The notes under the pieces: model-generated | Database searches by the model: none | The model's input: only the letters and a program-made list of their open reading frames with translations | Told to the model about the DNA's origin: nothing | Translations under genes and position numbers: made by a program | Shown here: positions 7,937 through 16,579 of the stretch, piece by piece | How the letters are laid out: the number at the start of each line of letters is the position of its first letter | How positions within the stretch are numbered: position 1 is the stretch's first letter | Assembly: GCF_025965855.1 (NCBI RefSeq) | Contig: NZ_JAOPWB010000182.1 | Span: 1-49,184, forward strand | Source of the DNA: Mycobacterium sp. | GTDB lineage: Bacteria; Actinomycetota; Actinomycetes; Mycobacteriales; Mycobacteriaceae | Reading direction: 5' to 3' | Length of the DNA: 49,184 bases

Positions 7937-8809
7937 ATGGGGGAAGTGTCCGGAGTATCCGGAGTATTCAGAGGCAGCGAAGCGGTCGCGGAAGCCGCGT
8001 TGACCGATTACCAGCTGCGCCGGTGGTATCGGCGGATCTTTCGCGACGTCTACCTCCCCAAGCCGGACGATCCGTCACTGGATGACCGCATCCGTGGTGC
8101 CTGGCTGTGGTCGGGCCGGCGGGGCATCATCGCGGGCGCGGCGGCGTCGGCGCTGCACGGCGCGCGGTGGGTCGGCGCGGATGCGGCCATCGAACTCGTC
8201 GCGAAGAGCGCCCGGCCGCAGCGCGGGCTGATCGTCCGCAATGAAACGCTTGGCGCCGACGAAGTGACCGCTGTCAAGCGGCTACCGGTGACATCGGTCG
8301 CCCGCACCGCCTTTGACCTCGGCCGCCACCTGCCGCGCGGGCAGGCGCTGGCTCGGCTCGACGCCCTGATGCACGCCGCGCCGTTCTCTTGCGAAGACGT
8401 CTCGGTGTTGGCGAAGCGGTACCGCGGCGCCCGTGGTCTGCGGCGGCTGGCGGAGGTGTTGCCTCTGGTGGACGGTGGCGCGGCGTCGCCCAAGGAAAGC
8501 TGGTTACGGCTGCTTCTCATCGACGCCGGACTGCCGAAGCCGACGACGCAGATTCCGGTCAACGACGGCTGGCGAGCAGTCGGTGTGCTGGACATGGGTT
8601 GGGAGGACCACATGGTCGCCCTCGAATATGACGGCGACCAACACCGCACCGACCGAAGGCAATACGTCAAAGACATCGGCCGACTGGACAAGTTCGCCGA
8701 CCTGGGGTGGGTCGTGATCCGAGTCGTCGCCGAACATCGACCCGACTACATCCTCAACCGCGTGTTTCAAGCTCTGGTTCGCCGCGGCTATCGCCGAGAT
8801 CGACGTTAG
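7937..8809 (+). CDS. AbiEi-like / DUF559 (Vsr-type nuclease fold) protein
   Basis: About 290 residues from the ATG at 7937. The N-terminal two-thirds (LRRWYRRIFRDVYLP, IIAGAAASALHGARWVG, LPVTSVARTAFDLGR) resemble the winged-helix/AbiEi-type domain common in actinobacterial DUF559 proteins. The C-terminal part (about 205-285) has LDMGWEDHMVALEYDGDQHR, matching the DUF559/Vsr PD-(D/E)xK nuclease-like fold, with likely active-site Asp and Glu in LDMGW and LEYDG. Mycobacteria carry several such genes; function is unproven. The gene sits in a 58-bp repeat sandwich: its last codons, RRDRR-stop, are encoded inside the right-hand repeat. The frame is open upstream to the left repeat, so a start at the TTG at 7871 cannot be excluded. 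It interrupts the otherwise conserved manC to mamA neighbourhood. Confidence 0.8.
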   Translation: MGEVSGVSGVFRGSEAVAEAALTDYQLRRWYRRIFRDVYLPKPDDPSLDDRIRGAWLWSGRRGIIAGAAASALHGARWVGADAAIELVAKSARPQRGLIVRNETLGADEVTAVKRLPVTSVARTAFDLGRHLPRGQALARLDALMHAAPFSCEDVSVLAKRYRGARGLRRLAEVLPLVDGGAASPKESWLRLLLIDAGLPKPTTQIPVNDGWRAVGVLDMGWEDHMVALEYDGDQHRTDRRQYVKDIGRLDKFADLGWVVIRVVAEHRPDYILNRVFQALVRRGYRRDRR

Positions 8810-8855
8810 CGCGCGGCTCACTCGAACTTTCCCGCGCTGCCGTCGATCTCGGCGA
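8791..8855. repeat. Hairpin repeat, right copy flanking the DUF559 gene
   Basis: Here the arms are longer: TCGCCGAGATCGACG (8791-8805) and CGTCGATCTCGGCGA (8841-8855) are a perfect 15-bp inverted repeat around a 35-nt loop. The core 8795-8852 is the direct repeat of 7844-7901. The left arm encodes the last residues of the nuclease-like gene and the loop begins with its stop codon. The right arm ends on the base before the stop of the convergent NUDIX gene, so the hairpin exactly fills the junction and could serve as a bidirectional terminator. Confidence 0.75.
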
Positions 8856-9392
8856 CTAACGATCCGTCGCGCGGGCGACCAGGTACGCCAGCGCATGGTC
8901 GGTCCCGGGCGGCAACGCGTCGGCGGGCCACCAGCGCAGGTCCTCCGACTCGTCGCTGATCGCGATCTGCGCGCCGGCCGGCGCGTGGGCGACGAATTGC
9001 AGATCCAGGTGGCGGGTCGGCACGCCCAACGAGCAGGTGACCGCGTGCACGTGCACGGCGGCCAGTTCGGGCTCGATGCGCAGGCCGGCGACACCGGATT
9101 CCTCGGTCGCCTCGCGCAATGCAGCGGCGACGACGTCGGCGTCGTCGTCGTCGCAATGTCCGCCGAGTTGCACCCAGCGGCCCAACCGCGGATGCAAGGT
9201 GAGCAGCACCCGGGTGCCGCTGTCGTCCAACACCAGCGCCGAGGCAGTGACGTGGCCGGGCACGCACTCTCGCCGACAGGCATCGGGGCGGCCGTGCACG
9301 AAGGCCAGGACCGCGTGGCGCAGTGCATCCTGGGCGGGATCCGGGGCCTGGAAGTCGGTGAGGATCGAGATCGCCGACACCCGAACGTTCAC
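8856..9392 (-). CDS. NUDIX hydrolase
   Basis: 178 residues with a central NUDIX domain. After GRWVQLGGHC, the acidic DDDDADVV and LREATEESGV supply the metal- and pyrophosphate-binding helix: REATEESG matches the REUXEEXGU core, while the upstream Glu of the consensus is replaced and the spacing appears one residue longer. Substrates are probably nucleoside diphosphate derivatives; nothing in the sequence narrows this. The GTG start (9390-9392) overlaps the mamA stop in a GTGA, so it is translated with the methyltransferase gene. I do not recall a NUDIX gene here in M. tuberculosis. Confidence 0.85.
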   Translation of the reverse strand: MNVRVSAISILTDFQAPDPAQDALRHAVLAFVHGRPDACRRECVPGHVTASALVLDDSGTRVLLTLHPRLGRWVQLGGHCDDDDADVVAAALREATEESGVAGLRIEPELAAVHVHAVTCSLGVPTRHLDLQFVAHAPAGAQIAISDESEDLRWWPADALPPGTDHALAYLVARATDR

Positions 9393-10978
9393 CGGGATCC
9401 CCGCCGTGTCCTGCGATCGCGCAGCGAGGCCCAGGCTGTGCGGCAGTCGGCCACTGTCTGGGCGGGCAGGCCGAGCCCGTCGATCAGTACATGCCGGTCG
9501 ACGAGGTCGAGGGCCTTCTCGACCTCATTGGCCTTCAACAAAAGGTCGACGTCGCAGGCGAGGTCGGCGCCGGCGTGCGCCGGCGGGGGAATGGGTAGCT
9601 GCTCGGCTTCGGCGGGTTCCAGCTCCAAGATGCCCCCACCGTAACTGCGGCCCATGATCTCGGCGAAGGCGAACGTCACGCTGTTGTGAAACACCGCGGC
9701 GAGCGCCCTCGCGTCGACACCTGCGTGCAGCCGGACGCGGTGCACCGTGTCGGTGCTCGTCGCGGCGGCGGCGTTGACGGTAAGCCGCGGCGCGAGGTGG
9801 ATCTGGCGCAGCAGGAACAGGTCGGGAATCCACAGCGACGGGGTCGTCCACCACGGCCTGCGGATCGAGCACTTGTAGCCAGTGTGAACGCCGGCGGCCT
9901 CGCCGGCGCTGATGTGCGCGAGCAGCGCGGGATCGGCCGGGTCGCGTGGCGCGTCGAGTAGCCAGGTCCGGTGCCCCGCGGCGAGATCGCTTGCGCGGCA
10001 ATCACCGTCGTAGACGAGGCCGGACAGCTGGGCGCTGCGCGAGACGAGCGGGACGCAGTGTGGCCCCAGCGCCAGCTCCCGGGCCTGCTCGTCGGTGAAG
10101 GTGAAAAAGCTGTTGCGGCCCGTCACGATGCCCACGTCCACGTCGGCGAGCGACCCGAGCCGCGTCATGGCCCGCGACTCCTTGAGCGTGCGCAGCAGCC
10201 GGATCGCGGCGGGGTCCAGGAAGTACTTGGTCCACTTCTCCTTTTCGTGCAGCAGCGCGGGCGCCCAGCCGGCGTCAAGATCGGCGTCCGCCAGCGCGCC
10301 GGCATCGGTGAGATGCACGGTGCGCATTCTCGCGGGAGCTCGCTCCCCGCGACTGGCTCGGACACCGCAGAACAACACGACCTCCTGCAGGATGCCGTCG
10401 AACACCAACCGCTCGAACGTCACCAGCGTGATCTGACAGAACCGGCTCAGCAGAAAGTCGCGCAGCTGGGCGGCATAGCCGACCTGGAGCAACTCGGCCG
10501 GAAGCACCAGGCCCACCCGTCCGCCGTCGCGCACCAGGACCGCGCTCGCGACGACGAAGGGGACCCAGGCGTTGGTCAGCCTGCTGGGGCGCAGGCCCTC
10601 GCGGCGCATCAATTCCAGGGCCGGGTCGCGCTGATCGGATGCCCAGTTGCCGAAGCGGATGTAGGGCGGGTTGCCCGCGACGCCGTCCCAGCCGCCGGCC
10701 TCGGCGCGGGCCAGCCACGTGAAGAGGCTCTCGGCGTCGACGGGCGCGAACTCCCGGGACTTGGCCGCCTCGCGGGCGAGGAGTTCGACGCCGTGCGCCC
10801 GGTCGCTCAGCGCGGCCAGCTCGCGCAGGATCGCTCCGTCGCCGCAGGACGGCTCGACGATCCGCGGGCCGGCCTCGCGGACCCAGCGGGCCAAAAATCG
10901 CGCCACCGGCCCGGGCGTGTAGTAGCCGCCGCGGACCTTGTCGGCCGACACCGCCGCCTTGCCCGCGAACGTCTTCAC
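9389..10978 (-). CDS. mamA: N6-adenine DNA methyltransferase MamA (Rv3263-like)
   Basis: 529 residues, orphan adenine methyltransferase. The SAM-binding motif I is VEPSCGDGAI (about 40-49), the catalytic motif IV is NPPY at residues 103-106, and GYYTPGPVARFLARWV precedes motif I as in type IIG/I-like enzymes. The C-terminal half is a target-recognition region ending with FHNSVTFAFAEIMGRSYGGGILELEPAEAE. In M. tuberculosis, MamA methylates CTCCAG/CTGGAG and alters promoters whose -10 overlaps a site, supporting survival in hypoxia. No cognate restriction gene is adjacent. GTG start at 10976-10978. The gene follows fbiB by 10 nt on the same strand. Confidence 0.9.
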   Translation of the reverse strand: MKTFAGKAAVSADKVRGGYYTPGPVARFLARWVREAGPRIVEPSCGDGAILRELAALSDRAHGVELLAREAAKSREFAPVDAESLFTWLARAEAGGWDGVAGNPPYIRFGNWASDQRDPALELMRREGLRPSRLTNAWVPFVVASAVLVRDGGRVGLVLPAELLQVGYAAQLRDFLLSRFCQITLVTFERLVFDGILQEVVLFCGVRASRGERAPARMRTVHLTDAGALADADLDAGWAPALLHEKEKWTKYFLDPAAIRLLRTLKESRAMTRLGSLADVDVGIVTGRNSFFTFTDEQARELALGPHCVPLVSRSAQLSGLVYDGDCRASDLAAGHRTWLLDAPRDPADPALLAHISAGEAAGVHTGYKCSIRRPWWTTPSLWIPDLFLLRQIHLAPRLTVNAAAATSTDTVHRVRLHAGVDARALAAVFHNSVTFAFAEIMGRSYGGGILELEPAEAEQLPIPPPAHAGADLACDVDLLLKANEVEKALDLVDRHVLIDGLGLPAQTVADCRTAWASLRDRRTRRGSR

Positions 10979-10988
10979 CGGCCCAGTA

Positions 10989-12329
10989 TCACTTGCGGAT
11001 CAACAAATCCCCGGGGTCTGCCGCGTCGCGCGGCGCGGGCGGCTCCTCGGCGTAGCCGATCGCGATGGCGCCCAAGGGCTCCCAGTCGTCGGGCAGCTCG
11101 AGTTCGGCGCGGACCAGGTCGGCGGCGAAGATCGTCGAGCCGATCCAGCAGCTGCCCAGCCCCCGCACCGCCAGCGCGACCAGCAGCGCCTGCACGGCCG
11201 CCCCGACGGCGACCGTGAACATGGTGCGCTCGGCGGCGGTGCGGGCGGCGTCGGAATAGTCGTGGGCGCCCTCGGGCACGAGGAACGGGATGACGACCTC
11301 GGGCGCGTCGTAGAGGATCTGCCCGCGCTCCACCCGCCGCTCGATCGAGGCGGCGGGCCGGCCGTCGCCGGCGAGGTCGGAGCGCCACTTGTCTTTCATC
11401 CGGTCCAGCAGCCGGGTCCGGGTGGCCGGGGTCCGCAGCCACACGAACCGGACCGGCCGGGTGTGGTGGGGGGCCGGCGCGGTGAGGGCCTCGCCGACGG
11501 CGGCCTCGACCAGCCCCGGCGGCACCGGCTCGGCGCGGAACCGGCGCACCGACCGGCGCAACAGCTGGGCCTGCCGGCGGCCCAGGTCGAGGGCTTCGGC
11601 GGTGCCGAGCCAGAACAGGTCTTCTTCGCCGGGCCGCAGCAGCTGTCGCGCCGTCGAGCCGTCGTCAGTTACGGGCAGCCCGCGCACCACGGCCACCGGC
11701 ATGGCGGTCAGTTTGCCCTTGACCAGATCGGCGGCGGCGGCGACCTCGTCGGCGATCGCGATCTCGGTGACGAGCAGCTCGTTGCCGTGCCGGTCGACGG
11801 CTCCCGAATAGCTGTGCAGCACACGAAGACCGGCCGCACCGACGGCGGCATCGGTCTGGCCGTTGCGCCAGGCGCGGCCCATGGTGTCGGTGATGACCAC
11901 GGCGACGTCGACGCCGAGGCGCTCGCGCAGCCCGGCGCGCAGCCCCGCGGCGCTGGCGTCGGGGTCGACCGGAAGCAGCGCCAGCTCGTCGCGGCCGACG
12001 TTGGATCCGTCCACGCCGGCGGCGGCCTGGACCAGGCCGAGCCGGTTCTCGGTGATCAGCGTTTGGCCCTTGCGCGCCAACACGCGCACCGCTTCGGAGT
12101 CGACCAGCTTGCGGCGCAGCCGGTCCCGCTCCTCGGCATCCTGCGGGGCCGGCACCAGGCGGCCCTCGCACTTGGACACCACCTTGCTGGTCACCACCAC
12201 GACGTCCCCGTCGCGCAGCCAGGACGCGGCCGCGGCGACGGCCGCGCTCAGGTCGTCACCGGGCCGGAACTCGGGCAGCCCGGCGACGGGGAGGATCTCG
12301 ATCGTCGAGGCGGTGCCGTGCTCGGTCAC
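10989..12329 (-). CDS. fbiB: Coenzyme F420:L-glutamate ligase / dehydro-F420-0 reductase FbiB
   Basis: 446 residues with two domains. Residues 1 to about 245 are the F420:gamma-glutamyl ligase ([49 protein letters not shown]), which adds the polyglutamate tail. Residues about 250-446 are an FMN-binding nitroreductase-like domain ([31 protein letters not shown]) that reduces dehydro-F420-0. The product is the deazaflavin cofactor used by F420-dependent reductases, including the one that activates pretomanid. The GTG start overlaps the fbiA stop by four bases (GTGA), so the two are coupled. Confidence 0.95.
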   Translation of the reverse strand: MTEHGTASTIEILPVAGLPEFRPGDDLSAAVAAAASWLRDGDVVVVTSKVVSKCEGRLVPAPQDAEERDRLRRKLVDSEAVRVLARKGQTLITENRLGLVQAAAGVDGSNVGRDELALLPVDPDASAAGLRAGLRERLGVDVAVVITDTMGRAWRNGQTDAAVGAAGLRVLHSYSGAVDRHGNELLVTEIAIADEVAAAADLVKGKLTAMPVAVVRGLPVTDDGSTARQLLRPGEEDLFWLGTAEALDLGRRQAQLLRRSVRRFRAEPVPPGLVEAAVGEALTAPAPHHTRPVRFVWLRTPATRTRLLDRMKDKWRSDLAGDGRPAASIERRVERGQILYDAPEVVIPFLVPEGAHDYSDAARTAAERTMFTVAVGAAVQALLVALAVRGLGSCWIGSTIFAADLVRAELELPDDWEPLGAIAIGYAEEPPAPRDAADPGDLLIRK

Positions 12330-13318
12330 GTGGCCACGCCCGCGAGCTCCAGCCCGGCGGCGACCATCTCGGCCGTCGCCTTGGGGTCGCGCATCAGCAG
12401 CGGCACCGCGCGCACCGCGACGCCCTCGATGTCGGCCAAGTCACCCTCGTGGATCAGCCAGCAATCCAGTATCCCGGTGGCCCGCCGCGCCCCGTAATGG
12501 CGGCCGACCGCCTCCGCGGTGGACTCGACCCCGATCACCGAAAGGCACGCATCGGCCATGCCGCGCAACGGCTTTCCGCCGATGATCGGCGAGTAGCCGA
12601 CGACCGGGGCCTTGGCCGCGCGCAGTGCCCCGCGAATGCCGGGGACCGCCAGGATGGCGCCGACGCTCACCACCGGGTTGGACGGCGCCAGCAAAATGAC
12701 GTCGGCCTCGCCGATGGCCGCCACCGCTTCGGCTGCGGCGCTGGCCTTTTCGGTGCCGACGAACGCGAAGCTGTGCGTTGGCACCTGGGCCCGGTAGCGC
12801 ACCCACCACTCCTGGAAGTGGATCGCCCGACGGCTGTCGTCGGCGGGATCGGTGATCACCACGTGCGTCTCGCAGCGGTCGTCGGTCGCCGGCAGCAGGC
12901 GCGCGCCCGGTTGCCAACGATCGCACAGGGCGGTGGTGATCTGGGACAGCGGATAGCCGGCCTGGAGCATCTGGGTGCGCACCAGGTGGGTGCCCAGGTC
13001 GCGGTCGCCCAGCTGGAACCAGTCCGGCTGCACGCCGTAGCGCGCCAATTCCTCCCTGGCGTGCCAGGTTTCGTCGCGATGACCCCACCCTCGCTCCGGG
13101 TCGACACCTCCACCTAAGGTGTACATGCAGGTGTCCAAATCCGGACAGACGCGCAGCCCGTGGATCCACGCGTCGTCGCCGACGTTGACGACCGCGGTCA
13201 GCTCGTGTCGGTCGGAATCTGGGCGCTGTTGCGAAAACTGACCCAGCCCGAGCAGCTGTTGAACCCCAAGCAGGAACCGGGCGCCGCCAACCCCACCGAC
13301 CAGGACCGTGACCTTCAC
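12326..13318 (-). CDS. fbiA: FbiA, phosphoenolpyruvyl (2-phospholactate) transferase of F420 synthesis
   Basis: 330 residues from the GTG at 13316-13318. FbiA/CofD transfers the activated phosphoenolpyruvyl (or 2-phospholactyl) group to the deazaflavin Fo, giving (dehydro-)F420-0. Recognised blocks are [17 protein letters not shown] at the N-terminus, [51 protein letters not shown] and [14 protein letters not shown]. The frame is open a further 29 codons upstream, but the conserved protein starts with VKVTVL, so the shorter start is chosen. It is divergent from whiB2 across a 327-bp intergenic region. Confidence 0.93.
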   Translation of the reverse strand: MKVTVLVGGVGGARFLLGVQQLLGLGQFSQQRPDSDRHELTAVVNVGDDAWIHGLRVCPDLDTCMYTLGGGVDPERGWGHRDETWHAREELARYGVQPDWFQLGDRDLGTHLVRTQMLQAGYPLSQITTALCDRWQPGARLLPATDDRCETHVVITDPADDSRRAIHFQEWWVRYRAQVPTHSFAFVGTEKASAAAEAVAAIGEADVILLAPSNPVVSVGAILAVPGIRGALRAAKAPVVGYSPIIGGKPLRGMADACLSVIGVESTAEAVGRHYGARRATGILDCWLIHEGDLADIEGVAVRAVPLLMRDPKATAEMVAAGLELAGVAT

Positions 13319-13645
13319 AGGGCTTGACAGTACTGCCCGGCGACGCGCGGTCCGCGGGCCGTCGAGGGTGCCCGAAAGGGCACCGGTGGGCGATGTGATG
13401 GACACGCCGAATGCTCAAAAACAACAGAAGCGCGGAAATTTCGTCACAAGATGATATGGAAATGGGTCATAACGCTTGACCAAGCAGGTCAACAAGTGTC
13501 TAATCACAACAGTGTCATTTCCCGGTTGGCCGGCCGATTCCGGTGTCGCAGACCGAGATTCGATCACATGTTCGAATTGTCTGTACATCAGAACAGTGGG
13601 AACACACTCACTCTCTCAAAATCAAGCTGAGGAGGCGGACGAAGC
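13319..13645. promoter_or_regulatory. fbiA-whiB2 divergent intergenic region
   Basis: 327 bp without a convincing gene, relatively AT-rich in its centre. It holds a sigma-A-like promoter for whiB2: TTGACC (13476-13481), 17 nt, TCTAAT (13499-13504), implying a leader of roughly 130 nt. The -35 is the left half of a perfect palindrome, TTGACC-AAGCA-GGTCAA (13476-13492). A weaker inverted pair TGTTC (13569-13573) / GAACA (13591-13595) lies in the leader. The start codon of whiB2 is preceded by AGGAGG at 13630-13635. I see no clear promoter for fbiA. Confidence 0.55.
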
Positions 13646-14011
13646 ATGTCTTATGAGCACCTTTGGGGCGTTATGACAGGCACACCGCAGACCATCATCG
13701 GCGCGGCTCCGGCGGCGACGGTCCGTCCCCACCTGACTGTGGTTCCCGACGCCCCAGTCACTTTCGAGCCGGAGCCCCTGCCGCCGCCGACCCCGGATCA
13801 GTGGCAGGACCGCGCGCTGTGCGCGCAAACCGATCCCGAGGCCTTCTTCCCGGAAAAGGGCGGCTCCACCCGCGAGGCCAAGAAGATCTGCCTCGGTTGC
13901 GAGGTACGCCACGAGTGCCTCGAGTACGCCCTGGCCCATGACGAGCGCTTCGGCATCTGGGGCGGCCTCTCCGAGCGCGAGCGCCGCCGCCTCAAGCGAG
14001 GCATCATCTGA
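13646..14011 (+). CDS. whiB2: Fe-S transcription factor WhiB2 (WhmD)
   Basis: 121 residues. WhiB2/WhmD is an essential Wbl regulator of septation and division. The core has the four [4Fe-4S] cysteines: C in DRALCAQTD, then CLGCEVRHEC, with the GIWGG turn and the basic tail RERRRLKRGII that contacts DNA. The N-terminal 30-40 residues are Pro/Ala-rich and variable. M. tuberculosis annotation starts at the equivalent of the GTG at 13739, giving about 89 residues. The ATG at 13646 has a near-perfect AGGAGG ten bases upstream and is preferred, as in the longer M. smegmatis WhmD. Confidence 0.93.
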   Translation: MSYEHLWGVMTGTPQTIIGAAPAATVRPHLTVVPDAPVTFEPEPLPPPTPDQWQDRALCAQTDPEAFFPEKGGSTREAKKICLGCEVRHECLEYALAHDERFGIWGGLSERERRRLKRGII

Positions 14012-14014
14012 CCT

Positions 14015-14032
14015 TGCGCGCGGCCGCGCGCA
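14015..14032. terminator. 18-bp perfect palindrome between convergent whiB2 and Rv3259-like genes
   Basis: TGCGCGCGG followed directly by CCGCGCGCA is a perfect GC-only-core palindrome starting four bases after the whiB2 stop and ending nine bases before the stop of the facing gene. In RNA it would form a hairpin once a few central bases loop out. No U-tract follows on either strand. Its position suggests a bidirectional transcription end point, but termination itself is inferred. Confidence 0.5.
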
Positions 14033-14041
14033 GTATTCGAG

Positions 14042-14464
14042 TCATTCGTCGTCGATCGTGGGATCGATGACCGACGGCTCGACGTCCAGGTAGATGGCCA
14101 CCTGGGCCACCAGGATCTCGTGCAGCAACTCGCCAAGTTCGACGGTGTCCTTGGCCCGTCTCTCAATCGGCTTGCGGAACAAGACAATTCGTGCCCGCGT
14201 GGCGTTGCCGCGGACATCGACGCCGGCTGGGATCAAGCGTGCGAGCGCGATCGGCCCGTCGGCGATGACCTCGGGCGGCCACTGCACGCTTTCGGGATCC
14301 TTGGCCGCGATGCGGGGGATTTCGTCGACCGCCACGTCGAGCTCCGACACCCGCTCCTGCCAGCGCCGCTCGATGGGTTCGTAGGCCTCCAGCACCGCCA
14401 TGTCGAACCGCTCGGCCCGGCTGCGCCATCCCGGCACCGTCGGCGGCAGCAGCGGACCGCGCAT
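14042..14464 (-). CDS. Metallopeptidase-family (zincin-like) protein, Rv3259-like
   Basis: 140 residues from the ATG at 14462-14464, starting MRGPLLPPTVPGWRSRAERF. It is nearly identical to what I remember of Rv3259 and belongs to the small zincin-like metallopeptidase family. The active-site region reads ELGELLHEILVAQVAIYLDV: His-Glu of a HExxH motif is present, but the second His is Ala/Val, so the zinc site looks incomplete. Other blocks are DEIPRIAAKDPESVQW and RIVLFRKPIERRA. The frame is open upstream to 14572, which would add 36 Arg/Ser-rich residues; the shorter start matches the conserved protein. Function unknown. Confidence 0.85.
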   Translation of the reverse strand: MRGPLLPPTVPGWRSRAERFDMAVLEAYEPIERRWQERVSELDVAVDEIPRIAAKDPESVQWPPEVIADGPIALARLIPAGVDVRGNATRARIVLFRKPIERRAKDTVELGELLHEILVAQVAIYLDVEPSVIDPTIDDE

Positions 14465-14637
14465 ATCGCGGCCTCGGCGCGACGCACGGTAGGAAGCCGA
14501 ACGGCGCACCGACCGATCGCTTTGCGGGGAGCCGCCGGAATCGCCCACGCGCCGATGGTAACGGTTGCACATCGCGGGTCGAGCGGATGCGCGTGTCCGG
14601 CGCTTGCGTGGCGTTTGTCCACGATAGCCTTTCGATC

Positions 14638-15078
14638 GTGAACGTTCCCCGTCGCTGCTGCCGGCCCGGGTGTCCGCACTATGCCGTGGCGACCTTGACG
14701 TTCGTCTACTTGGACTCGACGGCAGTGGTTGGTCCGCTCGCCACCGCGCGCGAACCGCACTCGTGGGACCTGTGCGTCGGCCATGCCGGCAGTATCACCG
14801 CGCCCCGCGGCTGGGACCTCGTGCGCCACGCCGGCCCGCTGCCCACCCATCCCGACGAGGATGACCTGGTCGCCCTGGCCGACGCGGTGCGCGAGGGTCG
14901 CCCGGGCGACGCGGGCCTGCCCTACGCGGCCACGCCGGTGAACGGCTTTTCGGATCCCCACATTCAGCACGCCGGAGCCCACGCCACCGCGCCGAGCAGC
15001 GGGCTGCTCGCGCCTCCGGAGCATCGTTCCGGACGCCGCCGCGGGCATTTGCGGGTGTTGCCCGACCCCAGTGACTAG
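14638..15078 (+). CDS. DUF3499 family protein (Rv3258c-like)
   Basis: 146 residues from the GTG at 14638. The N-terminal half is the conserved DUF3499 domain: VPRRCCRPGCPHYAVATLTFVYL, PLATAREPHSWDLCVGHAG and TAPRGWDLVRHAG. The CC-x3-C and later Cys/His residues suggest a small zinc-ribbon-like fold, which is inference. The C-terminal half is low-complexity and variable. An in-frame ATG at 14587 would add 17 residues; the family normally begins just before the Cys cluster, so the GTG is chosen. It lies between whiB2 and manB, a pairing conserved in actinobacteria. Function unknown. Confidence 0.85.
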   Translation: MNVPRRCCRPGCPHYAVATLTFVYLDSTAVVGPLATAREPHSWDLCVGHAGSITAPRGWDLVRHAGPLPTHPDEDDLVALADAVREGRPGDAGLPYAATPVNGFSDPHIQHAGAHATAPSSGLLAPPEHRSGRRRGHLRVLPDPSD

Positions 15079-15172
15079 CCCTGAATAGCACCGACTGGCG
15101 CGCCGCGTGTTTCCCGCGGGCCGATAGGCTGACGCCAACAGGCAAGGCAAGCCATCGCGTCAGGAGGTCCGC

Positions 15173-16579
15173 ATGTCTCGGTCCGCCGCGACCGTCCGCC
15201 GCGTCGTCAAGGCGTACGACGTGCGCGGGCTGGTCGGCGAGGAGCTCGACGAGCCGCTGGTCACCGATCTGGGGGCCGCGTTCGCCAGGTTGATGCGCGG
15301 CGAGGGCGCCCGGCGGGTAGCGATCGGCCACGACATGCGGGACAGTTCGCCGGCGCTGGCCGCCGCGTTCGCGGGAGGGGTGATGAGCCAGGGCCTCGAC
15401 GTGGTGCGGATCGGTCTGGCGTCCACCGATCAGCTCTATTTCGCCTCGGGGTTGCTGGACTGCCCCGGCGCCATGTTCACCGCCAGCCACAACCCGGCGG
15501 CCTATAACGGCATCAAGCTGTGCCGGGCCGCCGCCAAACCGGTCGGCGCCGAATCCGGGCTGTGCGTCATCAGCGACGACGTGATCGCCGGGGTCGAGAC
15601 GCATGAGGGACCACCGGGAACCATCAGCGATCAGGACGTGCTGGCCGACTACGGGACGTTCCTGCGTTCGCTGGTGGACACCTCTCGGCTGCGCCCGCTG
15701 CTGGTCGCCGTGGACGCCGGCAACGGCATGGCCGGCCACACCGCCCCGGCGGTGCTCGGCGCGATCGACTCGATCGCCTTGTTGCCGTTGTACTTCGAAC
15801 TCGACGGCTCGTTTCCCAATCACGAGGCCAACCCGCTCGACCCGGCAAATCTGGTGGACCTGCAGAGGTTCGTGCGCGACAGCGGCGCCGATATCGGGCT
15901 GGCCTTCGACGGGGACGCCGACCGCTGCTTCGTGGTCGACGAACGCGGGCGGCTGGTTTCGCCGTCCACGGTGACCAGCCTGGTGGCGGCCCGCGAGCTG
16001 GGCCGGGAGATCGGCGCCACGATCATCCACAACGTGATCACCTCCCGCGCGGTGCCCGAACTGGTCACCGAACGCGGTGGCACGCCGCTGCGCTCGCGGG
16101 TCGGCCACTCCTATATCAAGGCGCTGATGGCCGACACCGGCGCGATCTTCGGCGGTGAGCATTCCGCGCACTACTACTTCCGTGACTTCTGGGGCGCCGA
16201 CTCCGGGATGCTGGCCGCGCTGTATGTGCTGGCCGCCCTCGGCGAGCAGCATCGGCCCACAGGGCCCCCAAGACCATTGTCGGAGTTGACCGCCGACTAC
16301 CAGCGCTACGAATCGTCCGGCGAGATCAACTTCAAGGTGGCGGACGCGTCGTATTGTGTGGACGCGGTGTTGAAGTCGTTCGGCACCCGGATTCAGTCCA
16401 TCGATCATCTGGACGGGGTGACGGTCGATTTGGGCGACGGCAGCTGGTTCAACCTGCGCAGCTCCAACACCGAGCCGCTGCTGCGGCTCAATGTGGAGGG
16501 CCGCACCGCCGAGGACGTCGACGCGGTGGTCACTGCGATAAGCACCGAAATCGCTGCCGCCCAAGAGGCGACTCCGTGA
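15173..16579 (+). CDS. manB: Phosphomannomutase ManB (Rv3257c-like)
   Basis: 468 residues, alpha-D-phosphohexomutase family. It converts mannose-6-phosphate to mannose-1-phosphate, the substrate of ManC. The phosphoserine loop is TASHNP (GAMFTASHNPAAYNGIK), the Mg site is AFDGDADRC, the sugar-binding loop is GGEHSAHYYF, and the phosphate-binding loop is RSSNTEPLLRLNVEG. AGGAGG stands ten bases before the ATG at 15173. The last four bases overlap the next gene. With manA two genes on and manC at 6750, the full path from fructose-6-phosphate to GDP-mannose is encoded in this window. Confidence 0.94.
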   Translation: MSRSAATVRRVVKAYDVRGLVGEELDEPLVTDLGAAFARLMRGEGARRVAIGHDMRDSSPALAAAFAGGVMSQGLDVVRIGLASTDQLYFASGLLDCPGAMFTASHNPAAYNGIKLCRAAAKPVGAESGLCVISDDVIAGVETHEGPPGTISDQDVLADYGTFLRSLVDTSRLRPLLVAVDAGNGMAGHTAPAVLGAIDSIALLPLYFELDGSFPNHEANPLDPANLVDLQRFVRDSGADIGLAFDGDADRCFVVDERGRLVSPSTVTSLVAARELGREIGATIIHNVITSRAVPELVTERGGTPLRSRVGHSYIKALMADTGAIFGGEHSAHYYFRDFWGADSGMLAALYVLAALGEQHRPTGPPRPLSELTADYQRYESSGEINFKVADASYCVDAVLKSFGTRIQSIDHLDGVTVDLGDGSWFNLRSSNTEPLLRLNVEGRTAEDVDAVVTAISTEIAAAQEATP

